Origin: Deltaproteobacteria bacterium | Lineage (GTDB): Bacteria > Desulfobacterota > Desulfovibrionia > Desulfovibrionales > Desulfovibrionaceae | DNA: 6,732 bases | Assembly (NCBI GenBank): GCA_025350085.1 | Contig: JANXYI010000452.1 | Location: forward strand, 1-6,732 | Reading direction: 5' to 3' | Shown here: positions 1 to 4,731 of the stretch, piece after piece | Numbering within the stretch: the stretch's first letter is position 1 | How the letters are laid out: each line of letters begins with the position of its first letter | Position numbers and translations under genes: made by a program | Notes under the pieces: model-generated | Seen by the model: the letters and a program-made list of their open reading frames with translations, nothing else | Databases searched by the model: none | What the model was told of the DNA's origin: nothing

Positions 1-182
1 TCGGCCTTCTTCTTGGCCTTCTTGCTCTTCTTTTCGGCGGGCGCGGGCTCTTCGGCCTGGGCCTTCTTCTTGGAGGTCTTGGCCTTCTTCTCGGGCTCGG
101 CGTTGTCCGCGGCCTTCTTTTTGGACTTCTTGGCCGGTTCAGCGGCAACGTCAGCCTTCTTGGATTTTTTCGATTTCTTCTT
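1..182 (-). repeat. Low-complexity lysine-rich tail coding repeat of the TPR protein
   Basis: The plus strand is pyrimidine-rich and repeats units such as ggccttcttctt (for example near 3-14 and 81-90). On the coding strand these give clusters of AAG codons. The protein reads as blocks of KKSKK, SKKKA or EKKAK separated by short Ala/Glu/Pro spacers. Such imperfect DNA repeats can expand or contract by slippage, so tail length may vary between strains. The tail is still in progress at base 1. Confidence 0.8.
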
Positions 183-3100
183 GACCGGCAACGGCTCGGG
201 CTCGTCGTCCATGTCTTCTTCGTCGGTTTCCGGGGCCTTCTTGAGGGCCGTCATGCCGAGCATGGCCGTGAGGTTGCGCGGGAAGATGGTCAGCGAGCGC
301 GTGAACAGGTTCTGGGCCTGGCCGGGGTGGTCCAGGCCGAGCAGGGCCCAGCCCATGCCTGAGAGCGGCGCGGCGTAGGGCGCCTCCGGGTGGTAGGTGC
401 GCAGCCAGTCAAAGGCGTGCAGGGCCTTGTCGAATTTCTTCTGGTGAAAGGCAGCCCAGCCGAGCTTGTCCATGAGGTGGCTCCACTTGTCCCAGGACTG
501 GGCGGTGCTGGGCGCGCGCGGCAGGAGCTTGTCGAACGAGGACTCGGCAAGCGCCCAGTCGGCCTGCAGGTAGGCCGTGGCGCCGAGGCCGAACAGGGCC
601 TCCATGTTGCCGGGGGTGCTGGCCAGGATGCGTTCGAACCCGGCCCGGGCAGGCGCCAGGTTGAGCGCGTAGAGCTGGCTCCAGGCCAGGTCTCCGGCCA
701 GGTCGCCCAGCTCGTAGTGCCGCGACAGCAGCCGCCCCAGCTCCTGGTCGTCCAGGAAGGCCGGGTCGAGGTTCAGGCCGGAGAGCAGCTCCTCGCGGGC
801 CTGGCGCGGGTCGCCCAGGGCCACCAGGGCAAAGGTCAGCCCGTAGCGCGGGGCGGCCAGGCCGGGGTCCAGCGCCACGGCGCGGCGGAAATCGCGCACC
901 GCGTCGCGCAGACGGCCCTCGGTCAGGGCCGTGAACCCGCTGGCGCTCATGCGGTCCAGGCGTTCCAGGCGCGACTTGGGCGCGCCCTGCTGGGCGGCCA
1001 CGGCCTCCTGCTGCTTGCCCTGCCGCGAGAGCAGCAGCACGAGCGCGCGCCAGGCCAGGGCGTTGGTGGGGTCCAGACGCACGGCGTCGCGCAGGTGGGG
1101 CTCGGCCTTGTCCAGGTGATCGCGCGAGAGCAGGGCTAGGCCGTCGCCCAGGTGTGCGTCCGGGTCGTCCTTGTTCACGGTGATGAGCGTCTGGAACAGG
1201 GCGTGGGCCTTGTCCTCCTGCCCGGCCCAGAAGCTGGCCCAGGCCAGGGCGCGGCGGCCGGGGCGGCTGTTGGGGTTCCGGCTCAGATACTCCTCGAGGA
1301 AGGGCGCGGCGTTGGTGGGATACAGCTTGCGCGCGTAGGCCTCGCCCATTTCCAGGAACAGCTCGCCGTACTCCGGCCGGGAGCGCATGAGGTCCAGCAC
1401 TTCCGGGGTGGCGGCAAAGTCCGGGTTGAGGAAGATGGCCTCGGCTAGGCGCTGGCTGGCCTTGTCGGCGTGGCCCTGCTTGGCCAGGGTGATGCCCAGG
1501 CCGTAAGCTGCGGCGGGCAGGGACGGATTCAGTCTGCGGGCCTCGGTGAAGGCCGTCAGCGCGTCATCGTACTGGCTCAGGCGCAGGCGCGCCCAGCCCA
1601 GGCCGTTCAAGGCCGCCACGGAGCGCTTCTCCTGGGTGGCCAGGCGGAAATATTCGGCCGCTGCGGCGTCGTACTCGGCGCGGTCAAAGAGGATCTTGGC
1701 CGCGGCCAGGCGGCTGTCCACGTAGTCGGGCCGGGCCTTCAAGGCCGCGCGGAACCACTCCAGGGCCTTGAGGGGGTTGCCCTGCGACAGCTCCAGGTGG
1801 CCCAGGGTGTTGAGCGCCACGGCATTGCCCGGCTCTGCTGCCAGGGCCTGGGCCAGGAGGCTGCGCGCCTCGTCCACGCGGCCCAGGGACAGGGCCGCCG
1901 CGCCCATGCCGGCCAGGGGTTCGGCGCTGACGGGCTCGTTTACGTTGGCCGCGCGCGCGCGCGCGGCATCGGCAAAGGCCTCCCAGGCTTGCAGGCCCTG
2001 GCCCTGGCGCAGGTGGCTCCAGCCCATGCCCATGAGGCTCGCGTAGTCCTTGGGGTCCACGTCGTCCAGGTAGGCCGAGAGCTTGGCCAGGGCCTCCAGG
2101 TAGTCGGCGCGGTGGAAATAGGCCAGGCCCCAGTCCTTGGTGAGCGGCCGCAGGACCGGGTCTGCGGCGATGGTTTTGCCGAGGGGTTCGGCCAGGGTCG
2201 GCTCCAGGGCCACCAGGCCGCGCAGGGAGGTCAGCGCCTCGCTGGCGCGGTTCTGGGCCAGCAGCAGGCGCGCCTGGCCGAGCAGGGCCTCGGCCTGGTA
2301 GTGCCGCCCGCGCGCCAGGCTGGCGAAGAGCGCCAGGGCCTGGTCCGTGTCACCCCTGGACTCCAGCAGCCGGGCGGTCTTGAGCCGGGCCAGTTCGTCG
2401 CGTGGGGCGTCACCCGGGAAGGTCGAGGTGCGTTTTGGCACCTCGGCCCAGGCGGCCAGGGCGCCCGTGGTGTCGCCGGCCAGGGCGCGGGCATCGCCCA
2501 GGGCCAGGAACAGCTCCTTGGCCGAGCCCAGGAGGTCCGGCCCCTGGGCGGCGGCTTCCAGCAGTTTTGCGGCCTCGCTGGCGCGGCCCCGGCCCAGGGC
2601 GATGAGCCCCTGGCCCAGGCGGGCGTCGGCGGGCACGGACTCGCGCAGCATGTCCGGCAGCCGGGCGGTCTGGGCGGACGGGCCGCTGCCCCTGGCCAAG
2701 GCCTCGGATAAAAGGTCCACGGCGGCGCTTGTGCGGCCGCGGGCAAAGGCCGCCCAGCCCGCGCCCAGCAGGCCCACGGCCTGGACCTCGGGGCTTTGGC
2801 GCACCAGGGAGAACTGTTCCTCGGCCTCGGGGAGCTGGTTCAGGCGCAGCAGGGTGAAGCCCAGCACCGCGCGGGCGTGGGCGGTCTCGGGCGTTTCAAC
2901 GGTCTGGGGGGCGGGCGGCGCCACGGGCGGGGTGAGGCTGGGCGCCTGGCCCAGGGCGGGCGCCAGGGCCTGGCCCTGGGTGAAGGCCGTTGCGGGCAGG
3001 GCGGCGCGCAGCACACGTTCGGCCTGGGCATATTTGCCCTGGCGGTAGAGTTCCAGGCCCTGCACATAGGGCGACTCGGCCCGGCCCAGGGCTGGCGCGC

Positions 3101-3191
3101 CCAGGGTCAGGCAGCAAAGGATGGCCAGGCCCAGCGCGAAGGCGGGCAGGCGGGTTCTGGCGGTCAGGGCAACGGGAAACACGGCGCGCAT
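1..3191 (-). CDS. Large exported tetratricopeptide-repeat (TPR) protein, C-terminus cut by window edge
   Basis: The reading frame is open from ATG at 3191 to the left edge: 1063 codons with no stop. I checked the frame at both ends and at several internal points. An AAGGAG site five bases upstream supports the start. Residues 1-38 form a signal peptide: arginines at 2, 12 and 14, a hydrophobic stretch about 15-34, and a likely signal peptidase I cut after Gly-Arg-Ala38. It has no lipobox. TPR-type helical pairs begin at about residue 40 (GLELYRQGKYAQAERVL) and recur to about 980. The clearest lie near 454-490, 526-594, 674-725, 744-808, 856-894 and 906-974, with the usual G-A-A-P spacing. Residues 67-95 are a Pro/Ala/Gln-rich linker. 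After an acidic stretch (about 988-1002) comes a lysine-rich tail (1004 onward). TPR arrays are protein-binding scaffolds, so a periplasmic or envelope scaffold role is inferred. I recognise no specific named family. It follows the lipoprotein gene by 137 bases on the same strand. Confidence 0.9.
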   Translation of the reverse strand, partial: MRAVFPVALTARTRLPAFALGLAILCCLTLGAPALGRAESPYVQGLELYRQGKYAQAERVLRAALPATAFTQGQALAPALGQAPSLTPPVAPPAPQTVETPETAHARAVLGFTLLRLNQLPEAEEQFSLVRQSPEVQAVGLLGAGWAAFARGRTSAAVDLLSEALARGSGPSAQTARLPDMLRESVPADARLGQGLIALGRGRASEAAKLLEAAAQGPDLLGSAKELFLALGDARALAGDTTGALAAWAEVPKRTSTFPGDAPRDELARLKTARLLESRGDTDQALALFASLARGRHYQAEALLGQARLLLAQNRASEALTSLRGLVALEPTLAEPLGKTIAADPVLRPLTKDWGLAYFHRADYLEALAKLSAYLDDVDPKDYASLMGMGWSHLRQGQGLQAWEAFADAARARAANVNEPVSAEPLAGMGAAALSLGRVDEARSLLAQALAAEPGNAVALNTLGHLELSQGNPLKALEWFRAALKARPDYVDSRLAAAKILFDRAEYDAAAAEYFRLATQEKRSVAALNGLGWARLRLSQYDDALTAFTEARRLNPSLPAAAYGLGITLAKQGHADKASQRLAEAIFLNPDFAATPEVLDLMRSRPEYGELFLEMGEAYARKLYPTNAAPFLEEYLSRNPNSRPGRRALAWASFWAGQEDKAHALFQTLITVNKDDPDAHLGDGLALLSRDHLDKAEPHLRDAVRLDPTNALAWRALVLLLSRQGKQQEAVAAQQGAPKSRLERLDRMSASGFTALTEGRLRDAVRDFRRAVALDPGLAAPRYGLTFALVALGDPRQAREELLSGLNLDPAFLDDQELGRLLSRHYELGDLAGDLAWSQLYALNLAPARAGFERILASTPGNMEALFGLGATAYLQADWALAESSFDKLLPRAPSTAQSWDKWSHLMDKLGWAAFHQKKFDKALHAFDWLRTYHPEAPYAAPLSGMGWALLGLDHPGQAQNLFTRSLTIFPRNLTAMLGMTALKKAPETDEEDMDDEPEPLPVKKKSKKSKKADVAAEPAKKSKKKAADNAEPEKKAKTSKKKAQAEEPAPAEKKSKKAKKKA
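1950..1965. repeat. (CG)8 alternating tract inside the TPR gene
   Basis: Sixteen bases of strictly alternating C and G. On the coding strand it specifies part of an Ala-Arg run between two TPR units (about residues 410-415). Alternating CG is the classic Z-DNA-prone sequence and is also slippage-prone. In a GC-rich coding region it may have no role. Confidence 0.6.
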
Positions 3192-3196
3192 GGGCA

Positions 3197-3202
3197 CTCC
3201 TT
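3197..3202 (-). promoter_or_regulatory. Ribosome binding site of the TPR gene
   Basis: AAGGAG on the minus strand, separated from the ATG at 3191 by five bases (TGCCC). It fixes the start directly before a good signal peptide. Confidence 0.8.
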
Positions 3203-3228
3203 GGGGGAACTCGCCTTGGCGGCGGTCA

Positions 3229-3259
3229 GGGGGGACTATGCCCCAAGGGGTGCGCCCCC
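3229..3259. repeat. Nested G/C inverted repeat between the lipoprotein and TPR genes
   Basis: Plus-strand GGGGGG (3229-3234) can pair with CCCCC (3255-3259). Between them CCCCAAGGGG (3241-3250) is itself a tight inverted repeat. On the minus strand this lies in the leader between the lipoprotein stop and the TPR start. No T-run follows on either strand, so it is not a standard intrinsic terminator. It could be an RNA processing or stabilising structure, or chance in a GC-rich gap. I see nothing else convincing in 3203-3328. Confidence 0.35.
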
Positions 3260-3328
3260 GTCCACAGTCTTGATGGGCAAGCCCGGGCGGGCCGTGACGG
3301 GTTGCCCTGGTGGGTTGGAGTCGAACCC

Positions 3329-3784
3329 TCAGCGTTCAATCTTGTCCGGCGCGGGCTTGTCCGGTTTTTGGGGCTGGGCCAGCTGCTTGTCCAGCTCCTG
3401 GTTCAGGCGTTCCAGGGCCTCGCGGGAGACCTCCAGGACCCCGCGCAGGGAGTCGCGCAGGGCTTGGCGCGGGCCCTTCCCGGGCTGGGTCGGCCTGGCC
3501 GCGCCCTCCTGGCCGGACAGGGTCGCCAGGTTGCGCGAGGCCTCCTCCAGCGCTGCGCGCAGGGCGCGCATGTCCTCGCGCATGGCCGCGATGTCCGCCG
3601 CGAGCCTGGCCCGCTCAGTGGCCGACTCGTTTTCCAGGCGTTCCACCCGGGCGCGCAGGGCCCCTGTTTCGCGTTCCAACTCGGCGTCGCGGCCGGGAGC
3701 GGACTGCCCGGCGCAGGCGGCCAGGGTCAGGCAGAGCAGGGCGGCCCCAAAGCGGATGGCAAAGCGGGCGGCAGGTCGTTGCAT
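3329..3784 (-). CDS. Predicted small outer-membrane lipoprotein with coiled coil, 151 aa
   Basis: The product opens with MQRPAARFAIRFG, a hydrophobic stretch, and the lipobox L21-A-A-C24. This predicts a type II signal peptide with lipidation at Cys24. The +2 residue is Ala rather than Asp, which would favour the outer membrane by the E. coli rule. Residues 33-89 are strongly charged heptad-like sequence (Leu/Ala alternating with Glu/Arg), a likely coiled coil. A Gly/Pro linker follows at about 91-106, then a second helical segment (107-135) and a Pro/Lys-rich tail. There are two possible starts: ATG 3784, preceded by GAGG at nine bases, and ATG 3799, which overlaps the upstream stop as ATGA but has no ribosome site of its own. 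I chose 3784; the longer form adds five residues (MRTIA). I recognise no specific family and no enzymatic motif. It may be translationally coupled to the DUF1992 gene. Confidence 0.75.
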   Translation of the reverse strand: MQRPAARFAIRFGAALLCLTLAACAGQSAPGRDAELERETGALRARVERLENESATERARLAADIAAMREDMRALRAALEEASRNLATLSGQEGAARPTQPGKGPRQALRDSLRGVLEVSREALERLNQELDKQLAQPQKPDKPAPDKIER

Positions 3785-3793
3785 GGCAATGGT

Positions 3794-3799
3794 CCTCAT
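3794..3799 (-). promoter_or_regulatory. ATGA stop-start overlap and ribosome site of the lipoprotein gene
   Basis: The TGA of the DUF1992 gene (3798-3796) overlaps an in-frame ATG (3799-3797) of the lipoprotein frame. The following GAGG (3797-3794) is placed to serve the second ATG at 3784. Ribosomes finishing DUF1992 would be delivered to this spot, so translational coupling is likely with either start. Confidence 0.55.
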
Positions 3800-4185
3800 G
3801 TGCCGGGCCCGGGTACCCGGGCCACGATCCGGTCGTAGTATTCCTGGCGCGTCTCCAGGCTGATCGGGCGGCGGCGCAGCATGTTGAGCTTCGTGATCAT
3901 CAGGTTCAGGCGCTGCATCTGGCGGTAGCGCTCGGCCTCGTCGGTCATGGCGGCCAGGAGCTCGCGGGCGGAGTGTATCTCGCGCTGGGCCAGGAGCTCC
4001 GGGGGCAGGCAGCCCGCGTTCTTCAGCACCCGCCAGGCCAGGCGCAGGTCCTCGGGCACGTGGGCGTCGTCGTCCAGGGCAAGGGGCTGTCCCCGTCCCG
4101 GCAGGTCGTCGAAGGCGCCCTCTTCCTGGGCTTGCCGGATGCGCTCCTCGGCGAGGCGTTCGATGAAGGCCAGCGACAGGCTCAT
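3796..4185 (-). CDS. DUF1992 / DnaJ-homologue subfamily C member 28 conserved-domain protein (YhdN-like), 129 aa
   Basis: Residues 9-65 carry the signature of the DUF1992 (DJC28_CD) family: ERLAEERIRQAQ, then GAFDDLPGRGQPL, a DDD run (38-40), and VPEDLR with KNAGCLPPEL (55-64). From memory E. coli YhdN has the same core order and a similar length. The rest (66-125) is basic, helical and charged. There is no signal peptide or membrane segment, so it is cytoplasmic. The biochemical function of the bacterial proteins is not established to my knowledge; despite the name there is no J domain here. The frame stays open to ATG 4224, with further ATGs at 4194 and 4185. None has a clear ribosome site. 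I chose 4185 because it gives the short N-terminus typical of the family and fits a possible leaderless transcript. The stop overlaps the next gene as ATGA. Confidence 0.85.
   Translation of the reverse strand: MSLSLAFIERLAEERIRQAQEEGAFDDLPGRGQPLALDDDAHVPEDLRLAWRVLKNAGCLPPELLAQREIHSARELLAAMTDEAERYRQMQRLNLMITKLNMLRRRPISLETRQEYYDRIVARVPGPGT
3806..3823. repeat. Perfect 18-bp palindrome at the DUF1992/lipoprotein junction
   Basis: GGCCCGGGTACCCGGGCC is perfectly self-complementary. It lies in the last codons of DUF1992 (Val-Pro-Gly-Pro-Gly), seven bases before the ATGA overlap. In RNA it would form a seven-pair GC stem with a GTAC loop just before the ribosome site of the lipoprotein gene. It could modulate coupling or RNA decay, or be a by-product of a Pro-Gly coding run. 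Confidence 0.7.
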
Positions 4186-4192
4186 GGGCGTC

Positions 4193-4221
4193 ATGGTGCG
4201 ACGGCCGGGGCCGAATGTCAA
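4193..4221 (-). promoter_or_regulatory. Candidate sigma-70-type promoter for the DUF1992 gene
   Basis: On the minus strand a perfect TTGACA (4221-4216) is followed after 17 bases by CACCAT (4198-4193), which matches only three of six -10 positions. The start point would fall near 4186-4185, at the A of the ATG at 4185. That would give a leaderless message and explain the absence of a ribosome site. The weak -10 box keeps confidence low. Confidence 0.35.
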
Positions 4222-4231
4222 CATTCCGGCC
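4209..4231. promoter_or_regulatory. Bulged dyad overlapping the DUF1992 -35 box, possible operator
   Basis: Plus-strand GGCC-GAATGT (4209-4218) and ACATTC-C-GGCC (4221-4231) are complementary over ten pairs with one bulged C (4227) and a two-base centre. The inner GAATGT-CA-ACATTC is the AT-richer part and contains the minus-strand TTGACA. Position and symmetry suit a repressor site. No specific regulator can be named. Confidence 0.35.
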
Positions 4232-4268
4232 GGGTGCGGCCAGACGCGGGAATTTGTGGCCCCGGACC

Positions 4269-4296
4269 TTTACATCGGTGCCGGGATGCTTACTTT
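4269..4296 (+). promoter_or_regulatory. Candidate plus-strand promoter at the start of the biased spacer
   Basis: TTTACA (4269-4274, five of six -35 matches), a 16-base spacer, then TACTTT (4291-4296, three of six). Transcription would begin near 4303, where the T-poor stretch starts. It could make a small RNA or a 430-base uppP leader. The match is weak. Confidence 0.2.
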
Positions 4297-4520
4297 CAGA
4301 AGTGCAAGGGACCAGACGAGGCCCAGCCGCCACGGCACGAGGGCAGACGGCCTGGAGAAGGGGCCAGCGGCAGAGGCCGAGAGGCGGGCTGCCACGGGAG
4401 AAAGCCCAGTGACGGGCGGCCAGGGCAAAAGGCCGAAAGGCCGGTGGTTCCAGAACATGGACGGGGAAACGCACCAAACGGAGGGTAAGCCAGCCTGGGT
4501 GAAACAGACAACCACAGAAT

Positions 4521-4536
4521 GGCGGATTGAGCCGCC
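4521..4536. repeat. Short perfect inverted repeat (5-bp stem, 6-base loop)
   Basis: GGCGG (4521-4525) and CCGCC (4532-4536) flank ATTGAG. No T-run follows on either strand, so it is not an intrinsic terminator by itself. Confidence 0.5.
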
Positions 4537-4556
4537 CCTCGCACAGAAAGAGTTCA

Positions 4557-4633
4557 GTGCGCCGCAATAAAAGAGCCCCATTGTCCCGGTCAACGCGGAC
4601 AGGAGCCAGCCGAGTGATCCGGCAGCGGCGCAC
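4557..4633. repeat. Nine-base inverted repeat enclosing two smaller stems
   Basis: GTGCGCCGC (4557-4565) is the exact complement of GCGGCGCAC (4625-4633). The 59 bases between can form TGTCC/GGACA (4582-4586 with 4597-4601) and GCCG/CGGC (4609-4612 with 4620-4623). Together this could fold as a three-way junction in RNA from either strand. On the plus strand TTTT follows five bases later (4639-4642), too detached for a standard terminator. Confidence 0.4.
4566..4593 (-). promoter_or_regulatory. Candidate minus-strand promoter in the divergent spacer
   Basis: Minus-strand TTGACC (4593-4588), a 16-base spacer and TTTATT (4571-4566, four of six -10 matches) would start RNA near 4559. It would read toward DUF1992 with a leader of about 370 bases. 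The same bases also resemble a minus-strand hairpin plus T-run (stem between about 4577 and 4607, then CTTTT), so the two readings compete. Confidence 0.25.
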
Positions 4634-4644
4634 AAACATTTTCC

Positions 4645-4673
4645 TTGACCCCCGCCCGCACCGTCCAGTACCC
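4645..4673 (+). promoter_or_regulatory. uppP: Candidate uppP promoter (good -35, poor -10)
   Basis: TTGACC at 4645-4650 matches five of six -35 bases and is preceded by an AT-rich AAACATTTT segment. At 16-18 bases downstream the sequence around CCAGTACCC offers no good -10. If used, RNA would start near 4675-4680, right at the first arm of the leader hairpin (4678). Confidence 0.25.
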
Positions 4674-4677
4674 GCCC

Positions 4678-4718
4678 CCTTCAGGGCCAGGTTGATGCTA
4701 CAGCCGCACCCCTGAAGG
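4678..4718 (+). promoter_or_regulatory. uppP: uppP leader hairpin that sequesters the ribosome binding site
   Basis: CCTTCAGGG (4678-4686) is the exact complement of CCCTGAAGG (4710-4718), a nine-pair outer stem. Inside it GGTTG (4690-4694) pairs with CAGCC (4701-4705), with one G-U pair and an ATGCTA loop. The 3' arm contains AAGG of the AAGGAG ribosome site (4715-4720). When folded, translation of uppP should be lowered. The position suggests translational control, but the trigger (ligand, protein, temperature or another RNA) cannot be read from the sequence. Confidence 0.6.
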
Positions 4719-4720
4719 AG
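4715..4720 (+). promoter_or_regulatory. uppP: uppP ribosome binding site, followed by a C8 run
   Basis: AAGGAG lies 11 bases before ATG 4732, slightly further than usual. The spacer contains eight consecutive C (4723-4730). Gain or loss of a C would change the spacing. Confidence 0.75.
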
Positions 4721-4731
4721 CACCCCCCCCA

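Larger units (their letters stand above)
4232..4644. other. Long divergent intergenic region with strong A-over-T strand bias
   Basis: I see no credible gene here. In 4321-4560 I counted about 65 A but only 17 T in 240 bases on the plus strand, unlike the flanking genes. Small stems with purine-rich loops occur, including GGCC-GAAA-GGCC (4431-4442, a GNRA-type loop) and GGCGG-ATTGAG-CCGCC (4521-4536). A-rich unpaired segments between GC stems are typical of structured RNA, so a plus-strand non-coding RNA or a long uppP leader is conceivable. It does not match the RNase P, tmRNA, SRP, 6S or common riboswitch signatures I know. An open frame at 4286-4570 and one on the other strand (4635-4270) lack coding character. 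Confidence 0.5.

Noticed and set aside
390..1139. Long open frames on the plus strand opposite the TPR gene (also 1470-2711 and 2796-3863)
   Set aside because: The products are Gly/Gln/Val/Arg-rich low-complexity shadows expected opposite Ala/Leu-rich GC-rich coding sequence. The minus frame has clear TPR motifs and a signal peptide.
3312..3328. Minus-strand GGGTTCGACTCC followed by AACCCACCA, resembling a tRNA T-loop and CCA end just after the lipoprotein stop
   Set aside because: With TTCGACT as the loop the T-stem has mismatches, the distance to CCA is too short for an acceptor strand, and the upstream bases code for the lipoprotein rather than D and anticodon arms. An attachment-site remnant is possible, but no integrase or other phage sign is present.
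4286..4570. Open frame of 94 codons on the plus strand inside the divergent spacer
   Set aside because: About 71 percent G/C at third positions against far higher in real neighbours, many AGG/AGA codons, no good ribosome site, no recognisable domain. A protein match in relatives would reverse this.
4270..4635. Open frame of 121 codons on the minus strand, hydrophobic product
   Set aside because: Its Ser/Leu/Pro/Cys-rich composition is what the complement of the T-poor stretch gives. It has no ribosome site or family signature.
4303..4642. RNase P RNA, tmRNA, SRP RNA or a known riboswitch in the spacer
   Set aside because: I compared the conserved cores I remember (for example GAGGAAAGTCC of RNase P and the common riboswitch boxes) and found none in the right order. 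Only an Rfam search can settle it.
4639..4642. TTTT after the nine-base inverted repeat as a rightward terminator
   Set aside because: The T-run is five bases from the stem and only four long, and the arms are 59 bases apart, so it does not fit an intrinsic terminator.
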